Below, in pieces: positions 1 through 6,864 of a DNA stretch of 12,006 nucleotides. The position numbers and the translations under genes were made by a program. Every line of letters begins with the position of its first letter. Positions within the stretch are counted from its first letter, which is position 1. Source of the stretch: an uncultured Actinomycetes bacterium (GTDB lineage: Bacteria; Actinomycetota; Actinomycetes; Nanopelagicales; Nanopelagicaceae); the NCBI GenBank assembly GCA_903820565.1, contig CAIJHZ010000046.1, forward strand, positions 1 to 12,006. Direction: 5' to 3'. Under the pieces are notes generated by a model. It was not told the DNA's origin. It made no database searches and saw only the letters and a program-made list of their open reading frames with translations.

Positions 1-506
1 AAATCATTTACTTCTTCAGCTCCAGCTTCCAGAACTGCTTCTAAAATTGAGTCCTCAGTAAGAGCTCCATCCTTCTTTACGATAACTACACCCTTACGAT
101 TGAAAAGGTATGAAACAGATCCAAGATCTGCCATGGATCCACCATTGCGTGTCACCGCAACCTTAACTTCCGATGCTGAACGATTTCGATTATCCGATAA
201 ACATTCAATCATGATTGCTACGCCACTTGGACCATAGCCTTCGTACATGATTGTGATCCAGTCTTTTGCTCCAGCTTCAAGACCCGCTCCGCGCTTTATC
301 GCACGATCAATATTGTCAGCTGGCATCGAAGATTTTTTTGCCTTCGCAACTGCATCAAACAGTGTTGGATTACCATCCATATCTGCTCCACCATTGCGGG
401 CGGCAACCTCAATAGCTCGAATCTGTTTTGCAAATACTTTTGCACGGCGGCTATCGATGATTGCCTTTTTATGCTTGGTCGTCGCCCACTTGGAATGGCC
501 GGACAT
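1..506 (-). CDS. yebC: YebC/PmpR-family regulator (partial, C-terminus cut by window edge)
   Basis: This is a probable DNA-binding or translation-associated regulator of the YebC/PmpR (TACO1) family. About 168 residues are present out of the roughly 250 usual for the family, and the rest lies beyond position 1. The N-terminus reads MSGHSKWATTKHKKA, the family signature, and is followed by KVFAKQIRAIEVAARNGG, by a MPADNIDRAIKRG segment, and by YEGYGPSGVAIMIE, which starts the second domain. The ATG at 506 is preceded by AGAGGTG about 7 nt upstream, so this start is well supported. It is the last visible gene of the minus-strand cluster, 48 nt downstream of pdxT; in many actinobacteria yebC sits between pdxT and ruvC. 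Identity is secure. The cellular role of YebC proteins is less settled: some act as transcription regulators and others help ribosomes through proline stretches. Confidence 0.95.
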   Translation of the reverse strand, partial: MSGHSKWATTKHKKAIIDSRRAKVFAKQIRAIEVAARNGGADMDGNPTLFDAVAKAKKSSMPADNIDRAIKRGAGLEAGAKDWITIMYEGYGPSGVAIMIECLSDNRNRSASEVKVAVTRNGGSMADLGSVSYLFNRKGVVIVKKDGALTEDSILEAVLEAGAEEVND

Positions 507-554
507 TGGAACACCTCTATCTAGAAAAAATAATGGCTCAATAAATCGATGTCT

Positions 555-1151
555 TTACTTTACCTTCTCTAATGCAGGCCGTGCCACTTCCTCGATAAAG
601 TATCGATGAATTCTGTGGTCCCCCGTGAGTTCTGGGTGAAAAGATGTGGCAAAAATTGTTTGTGACCGTACCGCTACTGGATGCTCATCCACAGATGCCA
701 ATACTCGTACACCTGCTCCGACTCTTTCGACCCACGGCGCACGAATAAAGACTGCCCGAACTAAATTGGCTGCTCCATCATCAAAGGCAATGTCAGATTC
801 AAAGGAATCAACTTGTCGGCCAAAGGCATTTCTTCGCACCGTAATATCCAGACCACCGAAACTCTTTTGACCTTGTTTAGCATCTAGGATTTCGTTGGCC
901 AGCAGAATCATTCCAGCGCATGAACCATAAATTGGCATTCCATCAGCGATGCGATCTTTTATTTGCTCAAAGATTCCGAATACTTCAGAGAGCTGGGCAA
1001 TAGTCGTAGATTCACCACCTGGTAAAACGAGGGCATCTACTTGTTCTAACTCCACCGGACGTCTAATTGACATTGGAGTAACTCCACAGGCGATGAGCGA
1101 ACTAATGTGTTCGCGCACATCTCCCTGAAGAGCTAAAACTCCTACCTTCAT
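555..1151 (-). CDS. pdxT: Pyridoxal 5'-phosphate synthase, glutaminase subunit PdxT
   Basis: This is the glutamine amidotransferase subunit of the DXP-independent vitamin B6 pathway. It hydrolyses glutamine and passes ammonia to PdxS in the cytoplasmic PdxS12-PdxT12 complex. The protein has 198 residues, normal for the family. It opens with MKVGVLALQGDVREH, then has the GGES loop at 45-48, the nucleophile Cys78 in YGSCAG, and the His172/Glu174 pair in SFHPELTGDHR, so the class I amidotransferase triad is complete. It starts 11 nt after the pdxS stop codon, so the two are very probably co-transcribed. The Shine-Dalgarno sequence is weak (AAAGA), which may mean translation depends partly on ribosomes arriving from pdxS. 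The triad plus the pdxS neighbour excludes other amidotransferases such as HisH. Confidence 0.97.
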   Translation of the reverse strand: MKVGVLALQGDVREHISSLIACGVTPMSIRRPVELEQVDALVLPGGESTTIAQLSEVFGIFEQIKDRIADGMPIYGSCAGMILLANEILDAKQGQKSFGGLDITVRRNAFGRQVDSFESDIAFDDGAANLVRAVFIRAPWVERVGAGVRVLASVDEHPVAVRSQTIFATSFHPELTGDHRIHRYFIEEVARPALEKVK

Positions 1152-1162
1152 TCTTTAAAAAA

Positions 1163-2050
1163 TTACCAACCGCGCTCAGAAAGTCGATGAGGCGCCGGTA
1201 AATCTGCAACGTTAATTCCGACCATCGCTTCGCCCAAACCGCGTGATGCATCGGCAACAACCTTTGGATCATCCCAAAATGTCGTTGCTTTAACGCAAGC
1301 TGCTGCGCGTTGAGCAGGATTTCCAGATTTGAAGATTCCGGAACCAATGAAAACGCCATCTGCACCCATGCTCATCATTAAGGCAGCATCAGCCGGTGTT
1401 GCAATTCCGCCGGCAGTGAAAAGAACAACTGGAAGTTTTCCGGTTTCTGCTACTTCTTTAACAAGTGCATATGGAGCTTGCAACTCTTTAGCTGCTACGT
1501 ACAGTTCATCTTCACGCATTGATGACAAACGACGAATCTCTCCGCCAATCTTGCGCATGTGCATCATCGCATTTGACACATCGCCTGTGCCTGCTTCGCC
1601 CTTTGAGCGGATCATCGCAGCGCCTTCATTAATTCGGCGTAACGCTTCTCCAAGATTTGTAGCACCACAAACAAACGGAATTGTAAATCCCCACTTATCA
1701 ATGTGGTTTTCATAATCTGACGGAGTTAAAACTTCTGACTCGTCAATGTAATCGACTCCGAGAGATTGCAAAACCTGAGCTTCAACAAAATGTCCGATAC
1801 GCGCCTTTGCCATTACAGGGATAGAAACAGCGGCTTGGATCTTTTCAATCATGTCTGGATCAGACATGCGAGCGACTCCACCTTGTGCGCGGATATCTGC
1901 GGGTACACGTTCTAGCGCCATTACTGCAACTGCACCGGCATCTTCGGCGATCTTTGCTTGTTCGGCATTGACGACATCCATGATGACGCCACCCTTAAGC
2001 ATTTCAGCCATACCGCGCTTAACGCGAGCCGTGCCAGTTACTTCAGTCAT
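1163..2050 (-). CDS. pdxS: Pyridoxal 5'-phosphate synthase, lyase subunit PdxS
   Basis: This subunit makes pyridoxal 5'-phosphate from ribose 5-phosphate, glyceraldehyde 3-phosphate and the ammonia delivered by PdxT. It is a cytoplasmic (beta/alpha)8 barrel that forms a dodecamer. The 295 residues carry the family's hallmarks: KRGMAEMLKGGVIMDV near the N-terminus with Asp25, the two catalytic lysines at about Lys82 (MAKARIGH) and Lys150 (RSKGEAGTGDV), the phosphate-binding glycine stretches FTAGGIATP and GVFIGSGIF, and the typical C-terminal SERGW. The ATG start has GGAG 9 nt upstream. It lies 40 nt after the DUF3048 gene; that gap holds a possible promoter and a 10-bp palindrome, so pdxS may have its own promoter as well as read-through. 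This is one of the most confident calls in the window. Confidence 0.98.
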   Translation of the reverse strand: MTEVTGTARVKRGMAEMLKGGVIMDVVNAEQAKIAEDAGAVAVMALERVPADIRAQGGVARMSDPDMIEKIQAAVSIPVMAKARIGHFVEAQVLQSLGVDYIDESEVLTPSDYENHIDKWGFTIPFVCGATNLGEALRRINEGAAMIRSKGEAGTGDVSNAMMHMRKIGGEIRRLSSMREDELYVAAKELQAPYALVKEVAETGKLPVVLFTAGGIATPADAALMMSMGADGVFIGSGIFKSGNPAQRAAACVKATTFWDDPKVVADASRGLGEAMVGINVADLPAPHRLSERGW

Positions 2051-2090
2051 GTTCTTGTACTCCGCTTCGATCGAAAGATAGGTCCCAATA
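2051..2090 (-). promoter_or_regulatory. Leader of pdxS with 10-bp palindrome and possible promoter
   Basis: The 40-nt gap before pdxS holds a perfect palindrome, TTCGATCGAA, at 2066-2075, just upstream of the GGAG ribosome site (2060-2063). On the minus strand a TATCTT box precedes the palindrome, with AAGACA 16 nt further upstream inside the end of the DUF3048 gene. That is an acceptable but not strong sigma70-type promoter. The palindrome would fall at or just after the transcription start, where an operator could act. A 10-bp palindrome occurs by chance several times in 12 kb, so only its location speaks for it. Confidence 0.3.
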
Positions 2091-3101
2091 CTACTTTGTC
2101 TTTACTTCGGGTGGCGAGGTGAAATCAGGCTCGCGATCTGTCAAAGCAATCCAAATCTGCCCCGGATCGAAGTTCATTATGGCGCCATCTGCAAAGGTAA
2201 AGGTCGTCCCTGAATCTGACGATGGTCTACTCCACGTGGTGATAAAGCGTTGCCCGTTTCGAAGGACATATGCCTTCCCTTCTCCAACGGTTTGTGAGTA
2301 TGGCGTAACTCCCCCGACCTTATCTTTGTATTCAGATGGAGTTATTGTCACCATTTGTATTACTAAAGTTGTTGGGCCTAAAACAACACCTGACTCTGCG
2401 ACATCTGCAGAATTATTATGAGACAACAACCAGCGGGATTCTTGTTGTGACCAGGTTGCCGAATAGGTAGCTGCGGGCCAATGCATGACCGCCTTTGTGG
2501 TTGACGCTCCCCCATCCTGCAATTCACCAAATGTAAACCCAACGCTTTTTGCCGGGTCTATTTCAAAATTCTTATCCTTAATTTTCTGCATCAACAGATC
2601 GGCTCGCAGCACCATCGCATACGGCTGTGCTCGATTTGGGTCCGTTGTAAATATTGTAGGACTCTGTCTTTGTGCGCCTAGATCCTGCAGATTCGCAGCA
2701 GCGATTGCCGGAAGCAATTTCTTTTGCGCGCCACTGTAGGCAAAAGCAACTCGACCAAATTGCGCAACAATGTCTATGTCCGAAATACGGGCGCTTCGCA
2801 CCGGACCAATGCGTTGCGGAATTACAGATGAGAACACAGCGGCTAAACGTGTTAAGCCGCCCTCGACTTGTTCGATGTACACAATGTCTGCGTCCTCTAA
2901 ACCAACTTGAGGATGTGCTTGTGTTGTATCGTCAATTTTAACTACCAAAACAGGACCATTCGTTCCTTCCCGGCCACTTAATGCATTTCGCGTGGGTGCA
3001 TCAGGAAGAATTTTTGAGACGAAGGAGCAACTAGTCAGTACAAGGCAACTGAGAACTACACAAGCAACCGAGCGTCTAGAGAACATCTGACTCGAATTCA
3101 T
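2091..3101 (-). CDS. DUF3048 (YerB-like) lipoprotein
   Basis: This is a secreted, membrane-anchored lipoprotein of unknown function. Residues 1-24 form a signal peptide with arginines at 9-10, a hydrophobic stretch and the lipobox LTSC, with Cys25 as the lipidated residue. The N-terminal DUF3048 domain spans about 48-185 and is recognised by VLVVKIDDTTQAHPQVGL, ADIVYIEQVEGGLTRLAAVF and IGPVRSARISDIDIVAQF. A second, beta-rich DUF3048 C-terminal domain spans about 205-325 and ends in GQIWIALTD. The start is uncertain: ATG at 3101 overlaps the upstream gene by 26 nt, while ATG at 3086 (residue 6) overlaps it by 11 nt and also gives an intact signal peptide. Neither has a convincing Shine-Dalgarno sequence, so coupling to the upstream gene is likely. 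The family includes B. subtilis YerB, whose role is not known to me. Its place after phosphatidylinositol mannoside genes suggests, but does not show, a cell-envelope role. Confidence 0.88.
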   Translation of the reverse strand: MNSSQMFSRRSVACVVLSCLVLTSCSFVSKILPDAPTRNALSGREGTNGPVLVVKIDDTTQAHPQVGLEDADIVYIEQVEGGLTRLAAVFSSVIPQRIGPVRSARISDIDIVAQFGRVAFAYSGAQKKLLPAIAAANLQDLGAQRQSPTIFTTDPNRAQPYAMVLRADLLMQKIKDKNFEIDPAKSVGFTFGELQDGGASTTKAVMHWPAATYSATWSQQESRWLLSHNNSADVAESGVVLGPTTLVIQMVTITPSEYKDKVGGVTPYSQTVGEGKAYVLRNGQRFITTWSRPSSDSGTTFTFADGAIMNFDPGQIWIALTDREPDFTSPPEVKTK

Positions 3102-3582
3102 ATGTAACTGGTAGTGGCGCAGTACCGGACAATCGAAAAATTTTCACAACAAATTTGCTGCGTACCATCTGAGTTCGTGTCACTGCATCTGTGTGAATAG
3201 CAATTGCCACGCGGATTTTGTCAGTCAATGCGGAAAGCTCGGTAAGTAAGGCATTATCAGCTGCAGTTGCGAGATGCTGCGAATCTTCAAGCAATAAACC
3301 CAAAGCCCCTGATAATCCACTTTCTGCAGCGGAGCGGTTTTGGATATCTGCATCTCGTGCTTGATAGGCCGCTCCTGTTAGCAGTAAGGATGAAGCAGGA
3401 TCGGCGATATCGCTATGTGCAATTTCTAAGGCAACGGCCGCTCTTTTTTGCAGTAGAACATCAAGATTTGCCCAGCTTGTTTCTACTCTGTGATGCAAAC
3501 GATCAAGGCGAGTAGCTAAGAAGGATAGGTACCACAAAGAGATCAACAGTAGTAAGGCAATTATAAGAATCTTTGTCATCAT
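3076..3582 (-). CDS. LemA-like membrane protein, lacking a NUDIX domain
   Basis: This is a 168-residue protein with one N-terminal membrane helix (about 4-23) and an alpha-helical soluble part. The stretch LDRLHHRVETSWANLDVLLQ right after the helix, then KRAAVALEIA, and a C-terminal part with HTDAV and FRLSGTAPLPVTYEFE resemble LemA-family proteins. From memory, the gene at this position in mycobacteria (Rv2609c, downstream of pimA) encodes a membrane protein that also carries a NUDIX hydrolase domain. No NUDIX box (G-x5-E-x7-REUxEExGU) is visible here, so this may be the membrane half alone. It starts with an ATGA overlap with the pimA stop codon (second ATG at 3579) and its end overlaps the DUF3048 gene, so translation is probably coupled on both sides. 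The function is unknown, and the LemA link rests on pattern only. Confidence 0.7.
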   Translation of the reverse strand: MMTKILIIALLLLISLWYLSFLATRLDRLHHRVETSWANLDVLLQKRAAVALEIAHSDIADPASSLLLTGAAYQARDADIQNRSAAESGLSGALGLLLEDSQHLATAADNALLTELSALTDKIRVAIAIHTDAVTRTQMVRSKFVVKIFRLSGTAPLPVTYEFESDVL

Positions 3583-4757
3583 TTATCGTCCTTTGCAAGA
3601 AAGCGATTCCACGAACGATTATCTGATACGAGTTTTACCTTTTCGCTACCTACTATGGACATTTCATAAACAGAGTAAATTTGATTCGCGACATTTTCCC
3701 AATCAAAACTTTGCCCTCGGGCTCGACCAGCTAATGCAAGGTCGGCTCTTTTTGTATCATTGCGCAGTAAATCGATAATCACTTTTGCTAAATCTGTTGG
3801 ATCTTCAGATTTAAACAATGCGCCAAATTCACCGTGACCTAATAAGTCATCAAATGCTGGAATATCACTTGCAACGACGCAGGCACCTCCAGCTAACGCC
3901 TCTGCCAGAATGATTCCAAAGGACTCGCCGCCTGTATTGGGTGCAACATAAATTGATACTGAAGACATAAAGTTCGCTTTTTCTTCCTCAGAGATTTTCC
4001 CTAGGAAAGTAAATCGATGTCGTAACTGAGGATCGATGTGTTCTTGAACTTCTGATGGATCACCTGGACCTGCAACAAAGACTTTTACATCTGGGGCGAA
4101 TCGAGCAATCACTGGTAATGCCTCTAGTAGAACACTTAAACCTTTGCGGGGCTCTTCAAATCTACCGATAAAGCCAATTGTGTTTCCTTGCCATTTTTCT
4201 TGAGGCATTCCATTGTGATAGCGAGATGCATAGATTCCATTAGGTATCACCACTGCATCAGTTTCTAAATGATCAGTGAGAGTAAGGCGGGCTGCTTCAG
4301 ATACTGCTATTCGAGCGGAAAGCTTTTCAATAGCAGGTTCGAGAATTGGACCGATTGCGAAAATTATCTTCTGCCTCTTGGCCGCAGCATGAAATGTGCC
4401 GACCATTGGTCCGTCGGCAGCCCAACAGGCAAGCAATGAGATCGATGGAATCGCTGGCTCATGTAAATGCAAAAGATCGAACTCACCTGCCGAAATCCAT
4501 TGACGTACTCGCGAAAATGCAACCGGTCCAAATAGAACTCGAGCAACGGCTCCGTTATATGGAATTGATATTGGCTTACCTGCATTCACGACATAACTTG
4601 GCAGGTTATCATCGGATATAGCTGGTGCAAGAACAGAAACTTGATGACCTGAAGCAATCAAAAACTCTGCCAAATCCCGAATATGGTTTTGAACGCCACC
4701 AGGTGTATCCCAACTATACGGACACACGATCCCAATCTTTAACGATCTCGATAGCAT
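3579..4757 (-). CDS. pimA: Phosphatidylinositol alpha-mannosyltransferase PimA
   Basis: This GT-B fold, GT4-family enzyme transfers mannose from GDP-mannose to the 2-position of inositol in phosphatidylinositol, the first step of phosphatidylinositol mannoside synthesis, on the inner face of the membrane. The opening IGIVCPYSWDTPGGVQNH contains the Gly-Gly loop (20-21). It is followed by VSVLAPA, the PYNGAVARVLFGP segment, HLHEP, GTFHAA with His123, IPNG, and the donor-site residues Arg199 and Lys205 in GRFEEPRKG. Glu278 in GGESFGIILAEAL completes the EX7E-type site. The 392 residues are normal for PimA. The ATG at 4757 lies 8 nt after GGAG (4766-4769) and shares one base with the patA stop (TGATG); a GTG at 4760 is the alternative. 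Neighbours pgsA and patA supply the lipid and the next step. Other GT4 enzymes are possible in principle, but sequence and context both fit PimA. Confidence 0.93.
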   Translation of the reverse strand: MLSRSLKIGIVCPYSWDTPGGVQNHIRDLAEFLIASGHQVSVLAPAISDDNLPSYVVNAGKPISIPYNGAVARVLFGPVAFSRVRQWISAGEFDLLHLHEPAIPSISLLACWAADGPMVGTFHAAAKRQKIIFAIGPILEPAIEKLSARIAVSEAARLTLTDHLETDAVVIPNGIYASRYHNGMPQEKWQGNTIGFIGRFEEPRKGLSVLLEALPVIARFAPDVKVFVAGPGDPSEVQEHIDPQLRHRFTFLGKISEEEKANFMSSVSIYVAPNTGGESFGIILAEALAGGACVVASDIPAFDDLLGHGEFGALFKSEDPTDLAKVIIDLLRNDTKRADLALAGRARGQSFDWENVANQIYSVYEMSIVGSEKVKLVSDNRSWNRFLAKDDK

Positions 4758-5641
4758 CACGCGCGCTCCACAAAATCACCATCAGTCCAAATGCGTTGCA
4801 ACATATGCCAATCCTCAGGATGCGCAGTTATTCCATCTTCAAAGTGATGAGCCATATTCTGAACGATTTGCGAGACTTTTTCCTCGTCACTTCCTGACGT
4901 TGGAAGAGTAACCTCTTTAAAGTCAATGTGGATTCCATTTTCAGTATAAGAAACAAATGCTGTAATCAGAGGCGCATTCGTCTTAAGCGATAGAAGTGCA
5001 GGGCCAGCTGGCATTCGTGACGGTCCCCCAAAGAATGTTACGTCGATCCCCGATCGAGATAGATCTCTGTCTGCAACTAACGCAACTAACGCACCTTGTC
5101 GAAGTCGTTGTGCCAAAGTACCAAGGACTCTGCCATCTAAAGGCAAAACCTCCATACCCATTGCTTGCCGATAGCCAAGGAATTTTAAAAAAAGTTTTTC
5201 GGGTTTTAGATGTTCGGCAACAGTTACTAGATTGATTCCTTTAGCGCAAAAATAGGCTCCTGCATGATCCCAGTTGCCAGCATGCGGCAAAGTAACAATA
5301 ACTCCCGTTTTGGCAGTGATTGCATCCAACAGTAGGTGCTCGTTTGTAACGGTTACTGTTTCACGTACCCGCTCTTGCGACCAATCTGGAAATCTGAAAG
5401 TGTCACACCAGTAGCGCATGTATGACCGCATCGCATCAATGACTAATAGATCCAAATCCAATGAGGTCATGTTTGGTTGAGTGCGCTGCAAATTCGAACG
5501 CAATCGGGAAACATTCTTACCTTTGCGTTTGGCTAAAAAATCTGCAGCTGCAAAAGCTAGACGGTAGGCGGTTCGCTCAGGTAACCAACGAACAATTCGC
5601 CAACCAGCAAAATAGGCGTATGCGGCGATATTGTCTTTCAC
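4757..5641 (-). CDS. patA: Phosphatidylinositol mannoside acyltransferase (PatA-like)
   Basis: This is a membrane-associated acyltransferase of the LpxL/HtrB superfamily. In actinobacteria the version at this locus acylates the mannose of PIM1/PIM2 using acyl-CoA. The 294 residues include the catalytic His120-x4-Asp125 motif in LPHAGNWDHAG, a ADRDLSRSGIDVTFFG segment and RMPAGPALLSLKTNAPL, both typical of the family. The N-terminus has an amphipathic or hydrophobic stretch (AYAYFAGWRIVRWLP) suited to binding the membrane surface. It starts with GTG directly after the pgsA stop codon (TAAGTG, no gap) and ends in a TGATG overlap with pimA, so these three genes form a coupled unit. A lipid A acyltransferase is unlikely because the neighbourhood is actinobacterial and no lipid A genes are seen. 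Confidence 0.9.
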   Translation of the reverse strand: MKDNIAAYAYFAGWRIVRWLPERTAYRLAFAAADFLAKRKGKNVSRLRSNLQRTQPNMTSLDLDLLVIDAMRSYMRYWCDTFRFPDWSQERVRETVTVTNEHLLLDAITAKTGVIVTLPHAGNWDHAGAYFCAKGINLVTVAEHLKPEKLFLKFLGYRQAMGMEVLPLDGRVLGTLAQRLRQGALVALVADRDLSRSGIDVTFFGGPSRMPAGPALLSLKTNAPLITAFVSYTENGIHIDFKEVTLPTSGSDEEKVSQIVQNMAHHFEDGITAHPEDWHMLQRIWTDGDFVERA

Positions 5642-6235
5642 TTAGATGGCTCGCTTAACTATCAACATTCTTTGAATAACTGTATAGGTACCTAACACTG
5701 CTAGTAACCACATTCCAATCGACAGAATGTATGGAACGCCTAATCCATCAAAACCAATGGCTGTCAGGGAAATTATCAATCTTTCAGTACGTTCAGCGAT
5801 TCCACCGGAACATTCAATTCCAAAACTTTCTGCCTTCGCTCGAATATACGGAACGAGCATTCCGGTTACCAAGGTAACGATTACGACTATCGCAAGTGAG
5901 TCATCGTTGTTGATCAGGTAAGTACACACACCAACAAGGATTGCGGAATCTGTAACTCGATCAATAGTCGAGTCAAGGAAACCTCCCCACTTGCTAGAAC
6001 CTTTCTGAGAGATACGTGCCATCGTCCCATCGAATAAATCACTCAGCGCCATGACACAGATAATCACTGTTCCGACGAAAAATTGACCCTTGGGATAGAA
6101 ATAGAGGGCCGATGCAACAACAGCAATCGCCCCAGTCCAGGTCACTGCATTAGGTGTAATCCCCAAACGCAGGGCAAATGTGGCCACTGGGGTAATAACC
6201 CGGGTGAGCGCTGGCTTCAATCGTGCACTTAACAT
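5642..6235 (-). CDS. pgsA: Phosphatidylinositol phosphate synthase (CDP-alcohol phosphotransferase)
   Basis: This integral membrane enzyme joins CDP-diacylglycerol to inositol 1-phosphate to give phosphatidylinositol phosphate, the base lipid of the phosphatidylinositol mannosides. The CDP-alcohol phosphotransferase motif is complete: Asp66, Asp69, Gly70, Ala73, Arg74, Gly84, Asp88 and Asp92, with several hydrophobic helices before and after it. Between Arg74 and Gly84 there are nine residues where I would expect eight. The ATG at 6235 gives 197 residues and an N-terminus (MLSARLKPALTRVITPVA) that aligns with mycobacterial PgsA1. An upstream ATG at 6304 would add 23 residues and overlap the divergent plus-strand gene, so I reject it. 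A promoter (TTGAGA, 16 nt, TACGAT) ends 8 nt before the chosen start. Another CDP-alcohol transferase is possible, but the patA-pimA neighbours favour the inositol enzyme. Confidence 0.92.
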   Translation of the reverse strand: MLSARLKPALTRVITPVATFALRLGITPNAVTWTGAIAVVASALYFYPKGQFFVGTVIICVMALSDLFDGTMARISQKGSSKWGGFLDSTIDRVTDSAILVGVCTYLINNDDSLAIVVIVTLVTGMLVPYIRAKAESFGIECSGGIAERTERLIISLTAIGFDGLGVPYILSIGMWLLAVLGTYTVIQRMLIVKRAI

Positions 6236-6271
6236 CAAGGACCATCGTAGGCTGAGGCAGTGCAATCTCAA
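6236..6271 (-). promoter_or_regulatory. Probable pgsA promoter, nearly leaderless
   Basis: On the minus strand TTGAGA (6266-6271, five of six matches to TTGACA) is followed after 16 nt by TACGAT (6244-6249, four of six matches to TATAAT). The predicted transcription start falls at about 6236-6238, one to three bases before the pgsA ATG at 6235, which has no Shine-Dalgarno sequence. The promoter lies across the first codons of the divergent gene at 6260, so the two genes share regulatory DNA. Confidence 0.5.
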
Positions 6272-6847
6272 ATAAACGACCTGCGAATTCATGTCTATGG
6301 TCATATCAGCGCTGAACCCGCTCGTGTAGCCGCAGCATTTAATGCCCGAGTCTCGGATTCAACTGAATCAGAATCAGATTTAGCTATTTTTGCAATAGAC
6401 CCATCAGCCGGGATAGATCAGGCGACAATTGATTTGTGGCAATCTTTGGATGAGTATCAAGTACCACGTCTGGTCGTCGTTACGAATTTAGAGAAACTTG
6501 AAGCCGATTTCGATGACGCTGTAATGATTGCAACTCGCGTCTTCGATCAAATGATTACACCATATTTAGTATTGCACGATGATACAGGTTTACCCGCCGC
6601 ACTGATTAGTTTGGCTGATCTTCAAATAATCGATTACTCAACCAGCCCACAAACAATCAAGAGTAGTGATGAAGAGCATCAGACGTTGGTACAAGAGTTT
6701 CGCGACGAGTATTTGGAGTTACTTGCAGCTTCTGGTGAAAATGCTTTCAGTGCTGGCCTGTTGTTCCCAGCTATTCCATTGTGGATAGAACGTGGCATAG
6801 GGGTAGACATTGTTGAACAGTTCATCAAGCAATTAAAGATAATTTAA
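6260..6847 (+). CDS. Partial, degenerate EF-G2-like GTPase-domain protein
   Basis: This 195-residue protein resembles only part of a translational GTPase. Residues 41-60 (LAIFAIDPSAGIDQATIDLW) match the EF-G segment usually written VVVDAVAGVEAQT. Residues 66-88 (YQVPRLVVVTNLEKLEADF and on) match the G4 region VPRICFVNKMDRTGADF, with TNLE in place of NKxD. The following part (about 100-126, ending IIDYS) and the helices after it match the end of an EF-G/EF-G2 G domain. There is no P-loop (GxxxxGKT), and the switch II DTPG is not seen (HVYGHI occupies its place), so GTP hydrolysis is not expected. The start is a GTG with GAGG only 2 nt away and TAGG 8 nt away, so the ribosome site is ambiguous. 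The reading frame is open and its codon use is like its neighbours', which argues against a fresh pseudogene. The likeness is from pattern memory and the role is unknown. Confidence 0.65.
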   Translation: MQSQINDLRIHVYGHISAEPARVAAAFNARVSDSTESESDLAIFAIDPSAGIDQATIDLWQSLDEYQVPRLVVVTNLEKLEADFDDAVMIATRVFDQMITPYLVLHDDTGLPAALISLADLQIIDYSTSPQTIKSSDEEHQTLVQEFRDEYLELLAASGENAFSAGLLFPAIPLWIERGIGVDIVEQFIKQLKII

Positions 6848-6864
6848 AAAAAATTAAATCTGCG

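Noticed and set aside
1329..1715. Open frame on the plus strand opposite pdxS
   Set aside because: It lies entirely within pdxS, is rich in low-complexity serine/alanine/proline, and shows no motif. The same holds for the other long frames opposite yebC, thrS and pgsA.
4757..5641. Lipid A acyltransferase (LpxL)
   Set aside because: The superfamily motif is shared, but the pgsA-pimA neighbours and the actinobacterial gene order point to PatA.
6236..6304. Longer PgsA start (ATG at 6304)
   Set aside because: The added 23 residues are not like PgsA N-termini, would overlap the divergent gene, and lie upstream of the likely transcription start.
6842..6859. Inverted repeat ATTTAA-A6-TTAAAT between the converging genes, as a terminator
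   Set aside because: The stem is pure A/T and too weak for an intrinsic terminator. It could be chance in an A-rich gap.
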